A stretch of DNA of 64,000 nucleotides from Clostridium_AF sediminicola (GCF_050402865.1 NZ_BAABMF010000019.1:26774-90773); one strand, 5' to 3'; counted from the stretch's first letter, positions 26,415-35,551 are shown. Numbers and translations: made by a program. Notes: generated from the letters alone by a model not told the origin.

Positions 26415-27008
26415 CTATTCACTAATTTTTAATATACTAATTAATCTCTTGTTTTTAAAAATGCCATACTTAAATAGTGGATATCCAGCACATGTAACCA
26501 CTACAAACTCTCCAAAAGCAATCCATGCTGCTGTTTCCAAAAACGGAAGATTAAAGGCAATATATAATTCTGCTCCAATTAAAATAGCATTGAAAATTGA
26601 TGGCCAAAGTGAAGCAACAAATAAATTTTTAGATTTATTTATCATATAAACACTAATAAGCGTTGCAAAACTACCAATAATTACATCAACCAAACCAAAT
26701 GGGCTTGCTATATTAGCAATAACACATCCCATAAATAATCCTGGAATATAAAGTTTGTCCACAAACGCTAGTAAAACCAATACCTCTGAAATTCTGAATT
26801 GAACTGCTCCATAACTTATAGGTGCCACTGTCCAAGTCATAACTGCATAAATAGCTGCTATTATACCTATATAAGCTATCTTCTTAATTTTGAGGCTTGT
26901 ATTCGTAGAATTTGTTTTTCTACCTACCCAAATTAATGAAACAATAAAAATTATTATTGCTGAAATTATACATGCTATTGCTGTTGTTGTATCAATATTG
27001 CTAAACAT
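26415..27008 (-). CDS. queT: QueT-family transporter
   Basis: This 197-residue membrane protein has six hydrophobic segments and the QueT signature 'APISYGAVQFRISEVLVLLAF' and 'GLFMGCVIANIASPFGLVDVIIGSFATL'. QueT is the substrate-specificity component of an ECF-type importer for queuosine precursors. The N-terminus has one extra helix before the usual start. No preQ1 riboswitch could be matched with confidence in the 5' leader. Confidence 0.85.
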   Translation of the reverse strand: MFSNIDTTTAIACIISAIIIFIVSLIWVGRKTNSTNTSLKIKKIAYIGIIAAIYAVMTWTVAPISYGAVQFRISEVLVLLAFVDKLYIPGLFMGCVIANIASPFGLVDVIIGSFATLISVYMINKSKNLFVASLWPSIFNAILIGAELYIAFNLPFLETAAWIAFGEFVVVTCAGYPLFKYGIFKNKRLISILKISE

Positions 27009-27373
27009 ATTTTTCCTCCTAGACTTATAGGAACATTCCAGAACAATCTCCTGTTTCTTTAAAAACTAGGCTCAAAACTTTTTTTATTTATTCAATTTAT
27101 CTACACAATTAAAAGTGGCTGAATTAAAAACAACCACTAAAACTCAAAATAGTTAAGTTTTGGTGCCTTAGTTTTGTTTAGCAGATAAATATGTTCAAGT
27201 AATAATTTACACAAATCCTCATTTAACTGAAATCTAATATTGGGGAAGTATATAATAAATTGAAGTAATATTTATCTTAAGACAGGAGGCTTTCGAACTG
27301 TCCTATTATGTTTTACTTAATTTTATGAAATTTGCTATTTAAAAATACCATAAAATAATTCATAAATCAATAA
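27009..27373. other. Intergenic stretch between capA-like and queT genes
   Basis: It holds a minus-strand terminator-like hairpin (27123-27165) and a smaller GACAG/CTGTC stem (27284-27302). The minus-strand leader of queT (27009-27122) has paired segments near GGAACATTCCAGAACAA but no riboswitch I can name. No gene is seen. Confidence 0.5.
27123..27165 (-). terminator. Terminator or attenuator upstream of queT
   Basis: A 10-bp stem (27135-27144 with 27156-27165) is followed on the minus strand by GTTGTTTTT. It lies 207 bases after the capA-like stop and 115 before queT, so it could end the former or attenuate the latter. Confidence 0.5.
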
Positions 27374-28546
27374 CTAAAAATTTGAATATTTTTTAATTCT
27401 ATCTAATATTCTATTCTTTTCATCACCAGTACTTATTGTTGGCTTATAATCATTTCTATTTTTAACTGAAGAGATACTACAAGGGATAATCTTATTTTCA
27501 TTATCTACTAAGAGTTTTCCATCTTCAAAATTAAATGTTTGTTGAAATATAAAAGTGTCTTTATCAGAAGGATTTTTATTTCCTCCAAAGCAAAAATTTC
27601 CCAAACTATACAATATATTTTTGCCTTTATATTCTTCAATTCCTTGAATGACATGGGGATGATGCCCTATCACTAAATCAGCACCTGCATCAATAGAATA
27701 ACGAGCTAAATTCTTTTGTGCTTCATTTGGGTAATTTTTTCGTTCAACTCCCCAATGAAAGCTAATAATCACAAGTTGTGCTCCATTATCCTTCAGTTCG
27801 TTAATGCTATTAAAAATTTTATCTTTCAAATTCTGCGTATAAGACCATCCTTCATAACCAATCATACCTACCATAACACCATTAACATCTTTTATACTTT
27901 TATTTTCATAACCAAAATAATCTATACCTGCATTTTTTAGATTTTTAATTGTATCATCATAGCCTTGCTGAAGGTAATCATGTGAATGATTATTAGCAAT
28001 ATTTACTGCTTCTATACTTCCTTCTTTTATTATATTTGTAAACTCTGGATTACCTTTGAATCTAAATTTTTTGTTTGCACGTGCTGTAGCCTCAGTAAAA
28101 GTCGTCTCTAAATTAACTATAGTTAAGTCATCGTTATCAAATACTTCTTTTACATTTTCAAAAAAGTATCCATAATCTTGCTGTTTTTTATATTCATTCA
28201 TAAAACTTTGTCCACTTATGTAGTTTATATCTGATCCCAATGTACAATCACCTGCTGCTGATATTGTTATTGAAATTTTTTCTGGTTCTTTTTGTGGTTC
28301 TTTTTCTGCATCATCTATTTTTGAAGTCTCCCCATTATCTGAAGTTTCCTTTTCTACATTAGCTTCTTCATTATGACTTTCTGTCTTAGCAGTTACAGGA
28401 ATTTCATTTTTACTTTTCAAGTATAATTTAGTAATCCAATAACAACTGAAAAATGTTAAAATAATTAATAATAATAAAATAAAAATCCTTCTTTTTTGCT
28501 TTTTTTTCTTTAGTCTTTCTTCTTTTCTCTTTTTAATTTTTTCCAT
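27374..28546 (-). CDS. CapA-family metallophosphatase-like protein (poly-gamma-glutamate synthesis protein family)
   Basis: The 390-residue protein has a Lys/Arg-rich N-terminus, one membrane anchor (about 24-42), an acidic linker (about 50-95) and a CapA domain: 'ISAAGDCTLGSD', 'TIVNLETTFT', 'VNIANNHSHDY', 'GVMVGMIGYEG', 'VIISFHWGVE' and 'DLVIGHHPHVIQGIEEYKGKNILYSLGNF'. The His and Asn residues are those of the metallophosphoesterase-like site. It faces outside the membrane and is related to PgsA/CapA; no capB/capC genes are nearby, so poly-glutamate synthesis is unproven. Confidence 0.9.
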   Translation of the reverse strand: MEKIKKRKEERLKKKKQKRRIFILLLLIILTFFSCYWITKLYLKSKNEIPVTAKTESHNEEANVEKETSDNGETSKIDDAEKEPQKEPEKISITISAAGDCTLGSDINYISGQSFMNEYKKQQDYGYFFENVKEVFDNDDLTIVNLETTFTEATARANKKFRFKGNPEFTNIIKEGSIEAVNIANNHSHDYLQQGYDDTIKNLKNAGIDYFGYENKSIKDVNGVMVGMIGYEGWSYTQNLKDKIFNSINELKDNGAQLVIISFHWGVERKNYPNEAQKNLARYSIDAGADLVIGHHPHVIQGIEEYKGKNILYSLGNFCFGGNKNPSDKDTFIFQQTFNFEDGKLLVDNENKIIPCSISSVKNRNDYKPTISTGDEKNRILDRIKKYSNF

Positions 28547-28681
28547 TTATTTCACCTTTATCATAAATTTATATAAGTTCATATAATTAAGATTAATATA
28601 ATTGCCAATACTTTTCAAGCTATTTTTCCTCATTTAAATAATTTCATACAAAAATAGTTTTCACTAAAAAATATTTATAAA

Positions 28682-28721
28682 ATAAAAAAAGGTTACAATC
28701 AATAGTTTAGATAATAACCTT
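28682..28721 (-). terminator. Terminator of the LURP-one-like gene
   Basis: AAGGTTA (28689-28695) pairs with TAACCTT (28715-28721); on the minus strand eight T follow. Confidence 0.75.
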
Positions 28722-28762
28722 AATAATTTTCTATTCATTTTACCATGAGTTATAAAATTCAC

Positions 28763-29233
28763 TTAAACACATTCATCTACCACTATTGCAATAGCTAATA
28801 TCAATGCTTGATTTTCCACTTCTAGTATGTCAATTGCATACTCATCTATTTGAGCTAATGGTTTTCTAAATGATTTAGCTATTCTTAATCCATTTTTTCT
28901 TATTATATAATTGTTATGTTCAAGATTTCCTTTATGTTCAATAACATCATATTCGTCTCCATACATACTTCTAAAAAGAATCTGCTTATTAACATAATCC
29001 TTCATATTTACCTTAAGTATCATTCTACCATAAAGGCAAATCTTAAATTCTTTAGCCTTTTCTAATTCACTTGCAACTATTTTGATTATTTCTTCAAAGT
29101 GAATATTAGAAATATGCAATTCCTTTTGTCCATTACTACTTACTAATTTAGTATTATATTTAGAAATTCCATCACATTTTATTTTAAATTCACTTTCTAA
29201 ATCAAATAATTTTTTTTTCATTAAATATTGCAT
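28763..29233 (-). CDS. LURP-one-related (Tubby-like) family protein
   Basis: This 156-residue protein starts 'MQYLMKKKLFDLESEFKIKCDG' and ends 'YAIDILEVENQALILAIAIVVDECV', the opening and closing strands of the LURP-one/YxjI family, a small beta barrel around a central helix. 'NNYIIRKNGLRIAKSFRKP' fits the middle strands. The biochemical role of the bacterial members is unknown; membrane or phospholipid contact is suspected from the Tubby fold. It stands alone with its own terminator. Confidence 0.75.
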   Translation of the reverse strand: MQYLMKKKLFDLESEFKIKCDGISKYNTKLVSSNGQKELHISNIHFEEIIKIVASELEKAKEFKICLYGRMILKVNMKDYVNKQILFRSMYGDEYDVIEHKGNLEHNNYIIRKNGLRIAKSFRKPLAQIDEYAIDILEVENQALILAIAIVVDECV

Positions 29234-29368
29234 GATACACCTCTCTTTTTTAATATCACCAAAGAAATGGAAATATTATATCAAGTTTTTAGTTCACGAT
29301 TATTGTAACATTTAAATGAATTACTTTTCAATATTAATTCAAATAGAATATTTATAAATCTACCATTT

Positions 29369-30238
29369 CTAAAAAGGGTTCACATGAACCATACAATGTT
29401 TTACAGTATCTATATTATTTTCTATACCAACATGTACTGTTTCTGCAATATTATGAGCATCACAAAATGTTGTATTCTTATTTACTGAAATTTCTACATC
29501 TACATATAATTTATTTCCATGTTTCCTAGTCTTTAAATCATCAATTTTAATAACTCCTTCAACATTAGTTATATAATTTACAATTAAATCTATAGCTTCA
29601 TCATCCGCTGAACAATCCATCAATTCATTTGCTGAATTTAAAAAAAGTTTAGATGCAATCTTAATAATAATTATAGAAATTATTATTGATACGATAGGAT
29701 CAAAAATTGGATGACCATACCTTGCAATGAATGCCCCTAACAAAACTCCAATTGATGAAAATGCATCAGCTCTATGATGCCAAGCATCCGCTACTAAAGC
29801 TGAACTACCTATCAGTTTTCCACCTTTTTTTGTGTATCTATACATCCACTCTTTTATTATAACTGATAAAGCTGCAACAAATAATGTTATTGCTAGCGGG
29901 CGGGGATAATTTCCATTATTTATGTTTAAAATTGAATTATAAAAAATAAATATTGCTGTCACAAATAAAAAAATAGCAAGGATTTTTGTGATTAATGGTT
30001 CAATCTTTTCATGCCCATAAGGATGTTCTTTATCCTCAGGTTTCACAGCATACTTAATTCCTATAACTACTCCAATAGTAGTAAATATATCAGATAATGA
30101 ATGAAATCCATCTGCTACAACTGCAGCACTTTTACCCAAATAACCAATGGTGATTTTTACAAAAGCTAATAATAGATTTAGAACAATTGTAGTTTTACCA
30201 ATTTTATTACTTATACTAAGTTTATCAATTTCTGTCAT
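29369..30238 (-). CDS. Cation diffusion facilitator (CDF) metal transporter
   Basis: The 289-residue protein has six membrane helices. Metal-site segments are 'VADGFHSLSDIFTTIGV' (helix 2) and 'LVADAWHHRADAFSSIGVLLG' (helix 5), followed by a cytoplasmic ferredoxin-like domain with 'HKHGNKLYVDVEISVNKNT'-type strands ('KTRKHGNKLYVDVEIS') and a C-terminal His pair 'VKHCMVHVNPF'. CDF proteins export Zn, Mn, Fe or Co; the helix 2 H..D and helix 5 H...D pattern does not fix the metal here. Divergent from the CBS gene. Confidence 0.93.
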   Translation of the reverse strand: MTEIDKLSISNKIGKTTIVLNLLLAFVKITIGYLGKSAAVVADGFHSLSDIFTTIGVVIGIKYAVKPEDKEHPYGHEKIEPLITKILAIFLFVTAIFIFYNSILNINNGNYPRPLAITLFVAALSVIIKEWMYRYTKKGGKLIGSSALVADAWHHRADAFSSIGVLLGAFIARYGHPIFDPIVSIIISIIIIKIASKLFLNSANELMDCSADDEAIDLIVNYITNVEGVIKIDDLKTRKHGNKLYVDVEISVNKNTTFCDAHNIAETVHVGIENNIDTVKHCMVHVNPF

Positions 30239-30447
30239 TTAATCACCTCGAAACACTTCATTATTTTAGTATATGAAACATCAAGTAATATTGACCAAGT
30301 TTTTGTATGATAACCTCAGTGTTAATAAAAATTCAATAATATTTAATATAAAATTAATTTTTGTTAAAGAAATTCCGTCAAAAAAATGTTATAATTATAG
30401 TACGGGGATTGTTCAGCTTTCAATAAATTTAAAGGATGGGTGAATAA

Positions 30448-30888
30448 ATGAATATTGCATTTTTTTTAACTCCAAAAAGCGAGGTAGTATATGAAAAGCA
30501 TACAGCTACTATGAGACAAACATTAGAAAGAATGGAGTTCCACAGATACACAGCAATTCCTCTAATCGACTCAAAAGGCCATTATATTGGCACTTTAACT
30601 GAAGGTGACTTGCTATGGAAAATCAAAAATTCAGAGAACTTCAATTTTAAAAATGCTGAAAAAATTCTAGTTAAAGATATTCCTAGAAGAATGAAGGTTC
30701 AACCTGTAAAAATAAATTCAGATATAGAAAACTTAATAGAACTTGCTAAATCTCAAAATTTTGTTCCTGTTGTAGATGACAATAATATTTTTATAGGAAT
30801 CATTAAACGAAGTGACATTATAAATCATTGTTACAATATGATTTATAATAAACAAAATTATAAAAATCTATTTGTAACAGCCAATTAG
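30448..30888 (+). CDS. Small protein with a CBS-domain pair
   Basis: This 146-residue protein is a single Bateman module: first CBS with 'MEFHRYTAIPLIDSKGHYIGTLTEGDLLW' and second with 'QNFVPVVDDNNIFIGIIKRSDIINH'. CBS pairs bind adenine nucleotides or c-di-AMP and often regulate partners in trans. No enzyme domain is attached. The ribosome site is AAGGATGGG and a TATAAT lies at about 30390, without a clear -35. Confidence 0.88.
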   Translation: MNIAFFLTPKSEVVYEKHTATMRQTLERMEFHRYTAIPLIDSKGHYIGTLTEGDLLWKIKNSENFNFKNAEKILVKDIPRRMKVQPVKINSDIENLIELAKSQNFVPVVDDNNIFIGIIKRSDIINHCYNMIYNKQNYKNLFVTAN

Positions 30889-30895
30889 CAAAAAG

Positions 30896-30928
30896 AATCC
30901 TTACTGCTTTCAGTAGGGATTTTTTTTA
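30896..30928 (+). terminator. Terminator of the CBS gene
   Basis: AATCCTTACTG pairs with CAGTAGGGATT (30896-30906 with 30911-30921), followed by eight T. Confidence 0.9.
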
Positions 30929-31008
30929 GAATAAAATTTAATCCTCTGACAAAAACTAAACCTGATTTAAATAAATATATTATTTATGATAAAGAAAGGT
31001 GGAAAATT

Positions 31009-31248
31009 ATGATTACAGCTGAAGTAGCAGTTTATCCTTTAAAAACATCAGAGGCATCAGAAGTTATTAGAGATTCTATCAAGACCTTAACAAACAAAAA
31101 TATTGAATATTCAGTATCTCCTCTAAACACAGAAATATGTGGAACAGAAAAAGAAGTTTTTCAGTGTTTAGAACAAATGTATAATACTGCTGAAAAATCT
31201 GGTGGAGAAATTAATATGGTAGTAACAATTTCAAACTCTACTAAATAA
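31009..31248 (+). CDS. Thiamine/HMP-binding YkoF/MTH1187-family protein
   Basis: This 79-residue protein has the start 'ITAEVAVYPLKTSEASEVIRDSIKTL', then 'YSVSPLNTEICGTEKEVFQCLEQMYNTA' and the last strand 'INMVVTISN', matching the ferredoxin-like thiamine-binding family (YkoF and MTH1187 proteins). Members bind hydroxymethylpyrimidine or thiamine. In many genomes it sits with a YkoEDC transporter; here it stands alone. No TPP riboswitch was found in front. Confidence 0.8.
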   Translation: MITAEVAVYPLKTSEASEVIRDSIKTLTNKNIEYSVSPLNTEICGTEKEVFQCLEQMYNTAEKSGGEINMVVTISNSTK

Positions 31249-31288
31249 TTATTTTCGTTATATTTTTAACACTTTTAAAATATTTTTA

Positions 31289-31317
31289 TTGAACTTTTTT
31301 CTAAAATTGCTTATAAT
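31289..31317 (+). promoter_or_regulatory. Sigma-A promoter with no gene downstream (ncRNA candidate 1)
   Basis: TTGAAC (31289-31294), a 17-bp spacer and TATAAT (31312-31317) make a strong promoter that points into a gene-free stretch. Confidence 0.65.
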
Positions 31318-31323
31318 ATAATT

Positions 31324-31541
31324 GTTATTGAAGTAATTTACTATTATTTTATAATATATTGTGCGTTTCTTGTTATATTATTATCAAACAATATATCACC
31401 CCTTGGTATATTACGGTAACTATTTTTTATAGGAACAATTTATTATTTCAATAACTAAGCACCTATTAATGAACGTTAAAAAATAACAACATTTTAATTC
31501 CTACAACTTATTTTTGAAGGGTATATACCCTTCTCTTTTTT
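31324..31541 (+). ncRNA. Candidate structured small RNA 1
   Basis: Between the promoter and a strong terminator (GAAGGGTATATACCCTTC then TCTTTTTT, 31516-31541) about 215 bases can fold: GTTATTGAA (from 31323) pairs with TTCAATAAC about 120 bases on, enclosing an ATAATATA/TATATTAT hairpin and a stem with a C-rich loop near CACCCCTTGG. There is no usable open frame. The terminator has its T run only for the plus strand, so it does not serve the converging lipoprotein gene. A long 3' UTR of the thiamine-binding gene is the alternative. Confidence 0.5.
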
Positions 31542-32763
31542 ATTTATTAATATGTTCTTCTATTGTTTTAGTCCATTCTTTAACATAATTACCCGTTGCC
31601 CATTGATTCATAATTATTTTTTCTTTCAAATCAATAGTTATTTCATAATTAGGCGAATTCAAATCATAGTCTTCCCCGCTGAAAATCAACATTTTTTTAT
31701 CTGTTAATATTACCAACATATTGCCTGAAGGAGATGATACAGCATCTCTAACGCTAGGATAATATGACTTTATGTTACCCCAAGATAGAGATAACTTTTC
31801 ATGATTTTTTATACTTTCAGGTAAATTAACTTCTATGTTCAAATATTTTTTTTCTATTCTATGCATACTTCCATTTCCATAATGCTTACTCTCCGTAATC
31901 AATGGCATTTGAGTAACTAATGTACCGTTCTCCCTTCTAACAGCAATATATCTATCATCTACCAATTGCTTTTCTTCATAATATAATTCCCCATTTTCCA
32001 CTTTTTCTTCTATTAAAACTTTTGATTTTTCTTCTTTTAATTTATTAATTTTATCTTGGGGTATTTCGTCAATAATATCTGTAAACTTAACTTCTTTTTT
32101 TGTATCATTTAATTCGAAAAAATTTATATAATAATCTTGATTTTTATAAGTTCCCCCACCAGTTATGAAATTATCACCTTTTATGCAAATATATTTATTA
32201 CCTATATACAAAATTTCTTCATTCAATAAATTTATAGGCCATTCTTCTTTTTCAGCTTTATTCTTTAATTCTTCTTTACTTAATTCAGTATTAGTGTCTT
32301 GTCCCAATTTCCTTACCACAATTTTATTGAAATTAAAATAATATTCATAATCTAAGTAATCCAAAAAGTCTTTTTTTTCTCGAACCCATTCATTCAACTT
32401 TTCATACTTACATTTATGTTTAGAAACGCTATAAAATTCATCTCCACAAGGAGCTATAATTTCATCATTAATTAAGTTCACTTTAATCTCACCGTCTGAT
32501 TGATAAATCCAAAGAGTTCTGTACTTATTTGAAGAAGAAAACATATCAGATTCTGATTCACGTGAAATTCCTAAAAGCAAGCCAGATTTTTGGCCATTAT
32601 TCTTTACTATCTTTCCATCATCTTTGTTCTCATTGCTAAATGATTCAATATCTATAGGTTTCTCATTACTTATAACTTCTTTTGATGGAACTGTTTTATC
32701 TAAACACGAAGGTAGTAAAAAAATTAAGATTAATATACAAAAAACTCTTTTTAATAAATGCAT
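31540..32763 (-). CDS. Lipoprotein of unknown function
   Basis: The 407-residue protein starts at 32763 (AAAGGAG eight bases upstream) and has a lipoprotein signal 'HLLKRVFCILILIFLLPSC'. The mature protein holds no domain I recognise; segments such as 'YRTLWIYQSDGEIKVNLIN', 'DRYIAVRRENGTLVTQMPLI' and 'SPSGNMLVILTDKKMLIFS' look like short beta-sheet blades. It lies between two small-RNA candidates and faces outside the cell. Confidence 0.7.
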   Translation of the reverse strand: MHLLKRVFCILILIFLLPSCLDKTVPSKEVISNEKPIDIESFSNENKDDGKIVKNNGQKSGLLLGISRESESDMFSSSNKYRTLWIYQSDGEIKVNLINDEIIAPCGDEFYSVSKHKCKYEKLNEWVREKKDFLDYLDYEYYFNFNKIVVRKLGQDTNTELSKEELKNKAEKEEWPINLLNEEILYIGNKYICIKGDNFITGGGTYKNQDYYINFFELNDTKKEVKFTDIIDEIPQDKINKLKEEKSKVLIEEKVENGELYYEEKQLVDDRYIAVRRENGTLVTQMPLITESKHYGNGSMHRIEKKYLNIEVNLPESIKNHEKLSLSWGNIKSYYPSVRDAVSSPSGNMLVILTDKKMLIFSGEDYDLNSPNYEITIDLKEKIIMNQWATGNYVKEWTKTIEEHINK

Positions 32764-32935
32764 TATATTTAACTCCTTTGCGCTTAATTTCTGATTATAA
32801 GTATACACCATAACCAAAAACTAAAAATTACTTTTTGGTTACAAAATATTAATATATTAAAAATAATTTAATTATTTTACTTTGAATCAATATTTTAAAT
32901 TTTCTAAATTTTAAACGTTTTCTTTTAAAAAATCC

Positions 32936-32964
32936 TTTACAATTTTATTTTTTTCCATTATAAT
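32936..32964 (+). promoter_or_regulatory. Sigma-A promoter of ncRNA candidate 2
   Basis: TTTACA (32936-32941), a 17-bp spacer and TATAAT (32959-32964) stand alone in a 480-bp gap, 280 bp before the next gene. Confidence 0.7.
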
Positions 32965-32970
32965 GTATTT

Positions 32971-33136
32971 ATAGTTAAGTAAACGTAAACATTAATTAAC
33001 TAAGCCCTTAGCATAATATTTATAAATCCACTTTAATGAGTTTCTATAACTCATGTTCCCCGAACTTTAATATTTTTTAAACTCCTTACTAGTTTTAAAA
33101 TAATACCAGTTTCCCGGCTGGTATTATTTATTTTTT
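32971..33136 (+). ncRNA. Candidate small RNA 2 with three C-rich hairpin loops
   Basis: The predicted 165-base transcript contains CTAA-GCCC-TTAG (32999-33010), ATGAGTT-TCTAT-AACTCAT (33036-33054), GTTC-CCC-GAAC (33055-33065) and ends with an 11-bp terminator stem, loop TTTCCCGG, and a T run (33099-33136). Three of the four loops expose CCC, the pattern of Firmicutes sRNAs that pair with G-rich ribosome sites. No open frame of note is present. Identity with any named RNA family is not claimed. Confidence 0.6.
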
Positions 33137-33244
33137 GCAAGAAAGTCATCATTAACAACCATCTTAAAACTGACGACTAATTTGCTTGAATTAAATCTTC
33201 TAAGTTTGGATAAAATAAAATTATAATTGTGAGGAGGTGTTGTT

Positions 33245-33478
33245 ATGGAAAGAGAAGATTTGTTATTTAGATTCGAAAATTTAAAAGAAATTCATGTTGG
33301 AGATTTACCCTCAGCCAAAAAAGGAATAATTGATAGTCTACTTGGTGAAGATAAACATAAAGATACTGTCCCTGATAAACAACTAAACTCTTATATAAAA
33401 GGACATCAAATTGGAACCTACATTGAAAATGCATTAAAAGCTGATCAAAGTTACAACATTAATCAAAAAAGAACATAA
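33245..33478 (+). CDS. Small conserved-looking protein of unknown function
   Basis: This 77-residue soluble protein is not recognised. It starts after a strong AGGAGG site and ends in the arm of a bidirectional terminator. It is charged, predicted mostly helical, without Cys, signal or membrane segment ('RFENLKEIHVGDLPSAKKGIIDSLLGED'). A gene is supported by the ribosome site and terminator placement rather than by homology. Confidence 0.6.
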   Translation: MEREDLLFRFENLKEIHVGDLPSAKKGIIDSLLGEDKHKDTVPDKQLNSYIKGHQIGTYIENALKADQSYNINQKRT

Positions 33479-33500
33479 AAGCAGCTAATAGCTGCTTTTA
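33476..33500. terminator. Bidirectional terminator
   Basis: TAAAAGCAGC (33476-33485) pairs with GCTGCTTTTA (33491-33500), exactly filling the gap between two converging genes. Confidence 0.85.
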
Positions 33501-34145
33501 TTAATGTTTTAAAACGCTTAGAACTTTATATCCTTCTTCGTTTAATTTGTTAACTAGTTCATCAATTTCATAACCTTTTATTCTAAAAATCACTTCATAT
33601 AAATTATTTTCTAATTCATAAGTACTTATACTGTTTATATCCATTCCTAATTCTTTAATAATTCCTGTTATTGTATGTAAAGCTCCTGGATGGTCATCTG
33701 CCTCAACAGAAATTCTAGTACCTTCTTTATCGAATCCCATTAATCTAATAAATGCATTTGTAATATCTGTTCTAGTTATCATACCAACTAATTTTTTATC
33801 GTCATCTAGTATTGGTAAAGATCCAATATCATTGTCACGCAAAATTTTTGCTGCCTCTTCTAATAATATTTCTTGAGAAGCTGTTACAACTTCTTTTTGC
33901 ATAACATCACCTGATAAAGTCTTCTGTAAAAGATAATTCATTTCTGATATACTCAAACTAGTAGCTTTAGAAGGTGTCACATCTCTAAGAATTCTCTCTG
34001 TTATTAATCCCACAACTTTACAATTTTCATCTATTACTGGTATTTGCGAATATCCAGACTCTGTAAAAATGTTTAAAGTCTTAAGTATCGGTGTATTAGT
34101 TGTTACAGTTAATACATTTTTGCTCATTTCATTTTTTACATACAT
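33501..34145 (-). CDS. CBS-pair plus ACT-domain protein (AcuB-like)
   Basis: The 214-residue protein has two CBS motifs ('GYSQIPVIDENCKVVGLITERIL' and 'IGSLPILDDDKKLVGMITRTDI') followed by an ACT-like domain ('ISVEADDHPGALHTITGIIKELGMDINSIS'). This layout is that of AcuB-like regulators binding nucleotides and amino acids. The start at 34145 follows GGAGATG. Lying downstream of alanine dehydrogenase but separated by a terminator, it may respond to amino-acid state; inference only. Confidence 0.87.
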   Translation of the reverse strand: MYVKNEMSKNVLTVTTNTPILKTLNIFTESGYSQIPVIDENCKVVGLITERILRDVTPSKATSLSISEMNYLLQKTLSGDVMQKEVVTASQEILLEEAAKILRDNDIGSLPILDDDKKLVGMITRTDITNAFIRLMGFDKEGTRISVEADDHPGALHTITGIIKELGMDINSISTYELENNLYEVIFRIKGYEIDELVNKLNEEGYKVLSVLKH

Positions 34146-34297
34146 AGTATCATCTCCAATTAATATAAAATTTTTATAGTACAATTTAATTTATTGATTT
34201 TTATCTGTATTAATTTTCTTGTAATACTAATTTTATGATTTGTACTTATATTATATCAAATAACAAATATAAATTTCAAACTTTTTATATACAAAAA

Positions 34298-34334
34298 AAC
34301 TTTGTTACTACTCAATCTCTGTAGTAACAAAGTT
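34298..34334 (-). terminator. Terminator of the alanine dehydrogenase gene
   Basis: AACTTTGTTACTA (34298-34310) pairs with its complement at 34322-34334; on the minus strand it is followed by TTTTTT. Confidence 0.88.
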
Positions 34335-34344
34335 AATAAATTTA

Positions 34345-35451
34345 TTATAAATATTTTATAAACTCTAAATTATGAGCTTTAGCTACAGCCTCATAAGCAA
34401 CCTTTCCATCAATTACATTTAGACCTTTAGCCAATGCTTCATCTTCCCTTAAAGCCTTTTCATATCCTTTATTAGCTATATCTAAAGCATATGGCAGCGT
34501 TACATTCGTTAAAGCAAATGTTGAAGTTCTAGCTACTGCCCCCGGCATATTAGCAACTGCATAATGTAGAACTCCATGGTTTACATAAGTCGGGTTATCA
34601 TGTGTTGTAATCCTATCAATTGTTTCAATTGATCCACCTTGATCTATAGCCACATCAACTATAACTGCTCCTTCTTTCATAGTATTAACCATTTCTTCAG
34701 TAACAAGTCTTGGAGCTTTAGCTCCCGTAACTAAAACAGCCCCTATTAATAAATCAGCTTTTTGAACTAATTCAGCAATATTATAGCTATTTGACATGAT
34801 AGTTGAAACTCTTCCGGAGAACAAATCATCTAAATAAGCAAGTCGTTTAGCGCTTTTATCTAACACAGTAACTTTAGCACCCATGCCAATGGCCATTTTT
34901 GCTGCATTTGTACCAACTATTCCTCCACCAATTATAACAACTTCAGCTGGTGAAACTCCTGGTACACCTCCTAATAGTATACCTCTTCCCCCTTCATGTT
35001 TTTCTAAAAAATGAGCACCTACTTGCACTGACATTCTACCCGCAACTTCACTCATTGGTATAAGCAATGGTAAAGATCTATCTTCTAACTCAATTGTTTC
35101 ATAAGCAATACCAACTACCTTCTTATCTAGTAATGCTTTAGTCAATTCATATGCTGGTGCTAAATGCAAATAAGTAAATAAAATTTGTCCTTCTTTAAAA
35201 TATTCATATTCTTCTTTCAATGGCTCTTTAACTTTCATAATCATATCAGATCTATCAAATACTTCCTTTGCAGTCGGAACTATTTCCGCTCCTGCTTGTA
35301 CGAATTCTTGATCAAGTATCCCACTTCCAATACCAGCACTTTGTTGAATCAAAACTTTATGCCCTGCGGATACAAATCCTTCTACCCCTGCAGGAGTTAT
35401 AGCTACTCTATTTTCGTTATTTTTGATTTCCTTTGGAATACCAACTATCAT
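34345..35451 (-). CDS. ald: Alanine dehydrogenase
   Basis: This 368-residue NAD enzyme interconverts L-alanine and pyruvate plus ammonia. It has the N-terminal 'MIVGIPKEIKNNENRVAITPAGV' with substrate-binding Arg and Lys ('MIMKVKEPL'), catalytic His in 'YLHLAPAYELTK', the dinucleotide fold 'VVIIGGGIVGTNAAKMAIGMGA' and 'VVDVAIDQGGSIET' with the second catalytic Asp. Length is normal for the family. Monocistronic, with a perfect sigma-A promoter and a spacer palindrome. Confidence 0.97.
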   Translation of the reverse strand: MIVGIPKEIKNNENRVAITPAGVEGFVSAGHKVLIQQSAGIGSGILDQEFVQAGAEIVPTAKEVFDRSDMIMKVKEPLKEEYEYFKEGQILFTYLHLAPAYELTKALLDKKVVGIAYETIELEDRSLPLLIPMSEVAGRMSVQVGAHFLEKHEGGRGILLGGVPGVSPAEVVIIGGGIVGTNAAKMAIGMGAKVTVLDKSAKRLAYLDDLFSGRVSTIMSNSYNIAELVQKADLLIGAVLVTGAKAPRLVTEEMVNTMKEGAVIVDVAIDQGGSIETIDRITTHDNPTYVNHGVLHYAVANMPGAVARTSTFALTNVTLPYALDIANKGYEKALREDEALAKGLNVIDGKVAYEAVAKAHNLEFIKYL

Positions 35452-35551
35452 GATACATCCTCCTTAAATGAAATTTTCATTAATATTTACTTTTCTCTTA
35501 TACTATTCTTGCATTTTGTATTTTTTTTGAATAATATCCTTCATGCTTTTG

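Noticed and set aside
27009..27122. Possible preQ1 riboswitch in the queT leader
   Set aside because: queT genes often have one, and some pairing is visible, but I could not match the conserved preQ1-I, -II or -III core sequences, so it is not listed as a riboswitch.
31324..31541. 6S RNA
   Set aside because: The fold appears multi-branched rather than a single long rod with a central bubble.
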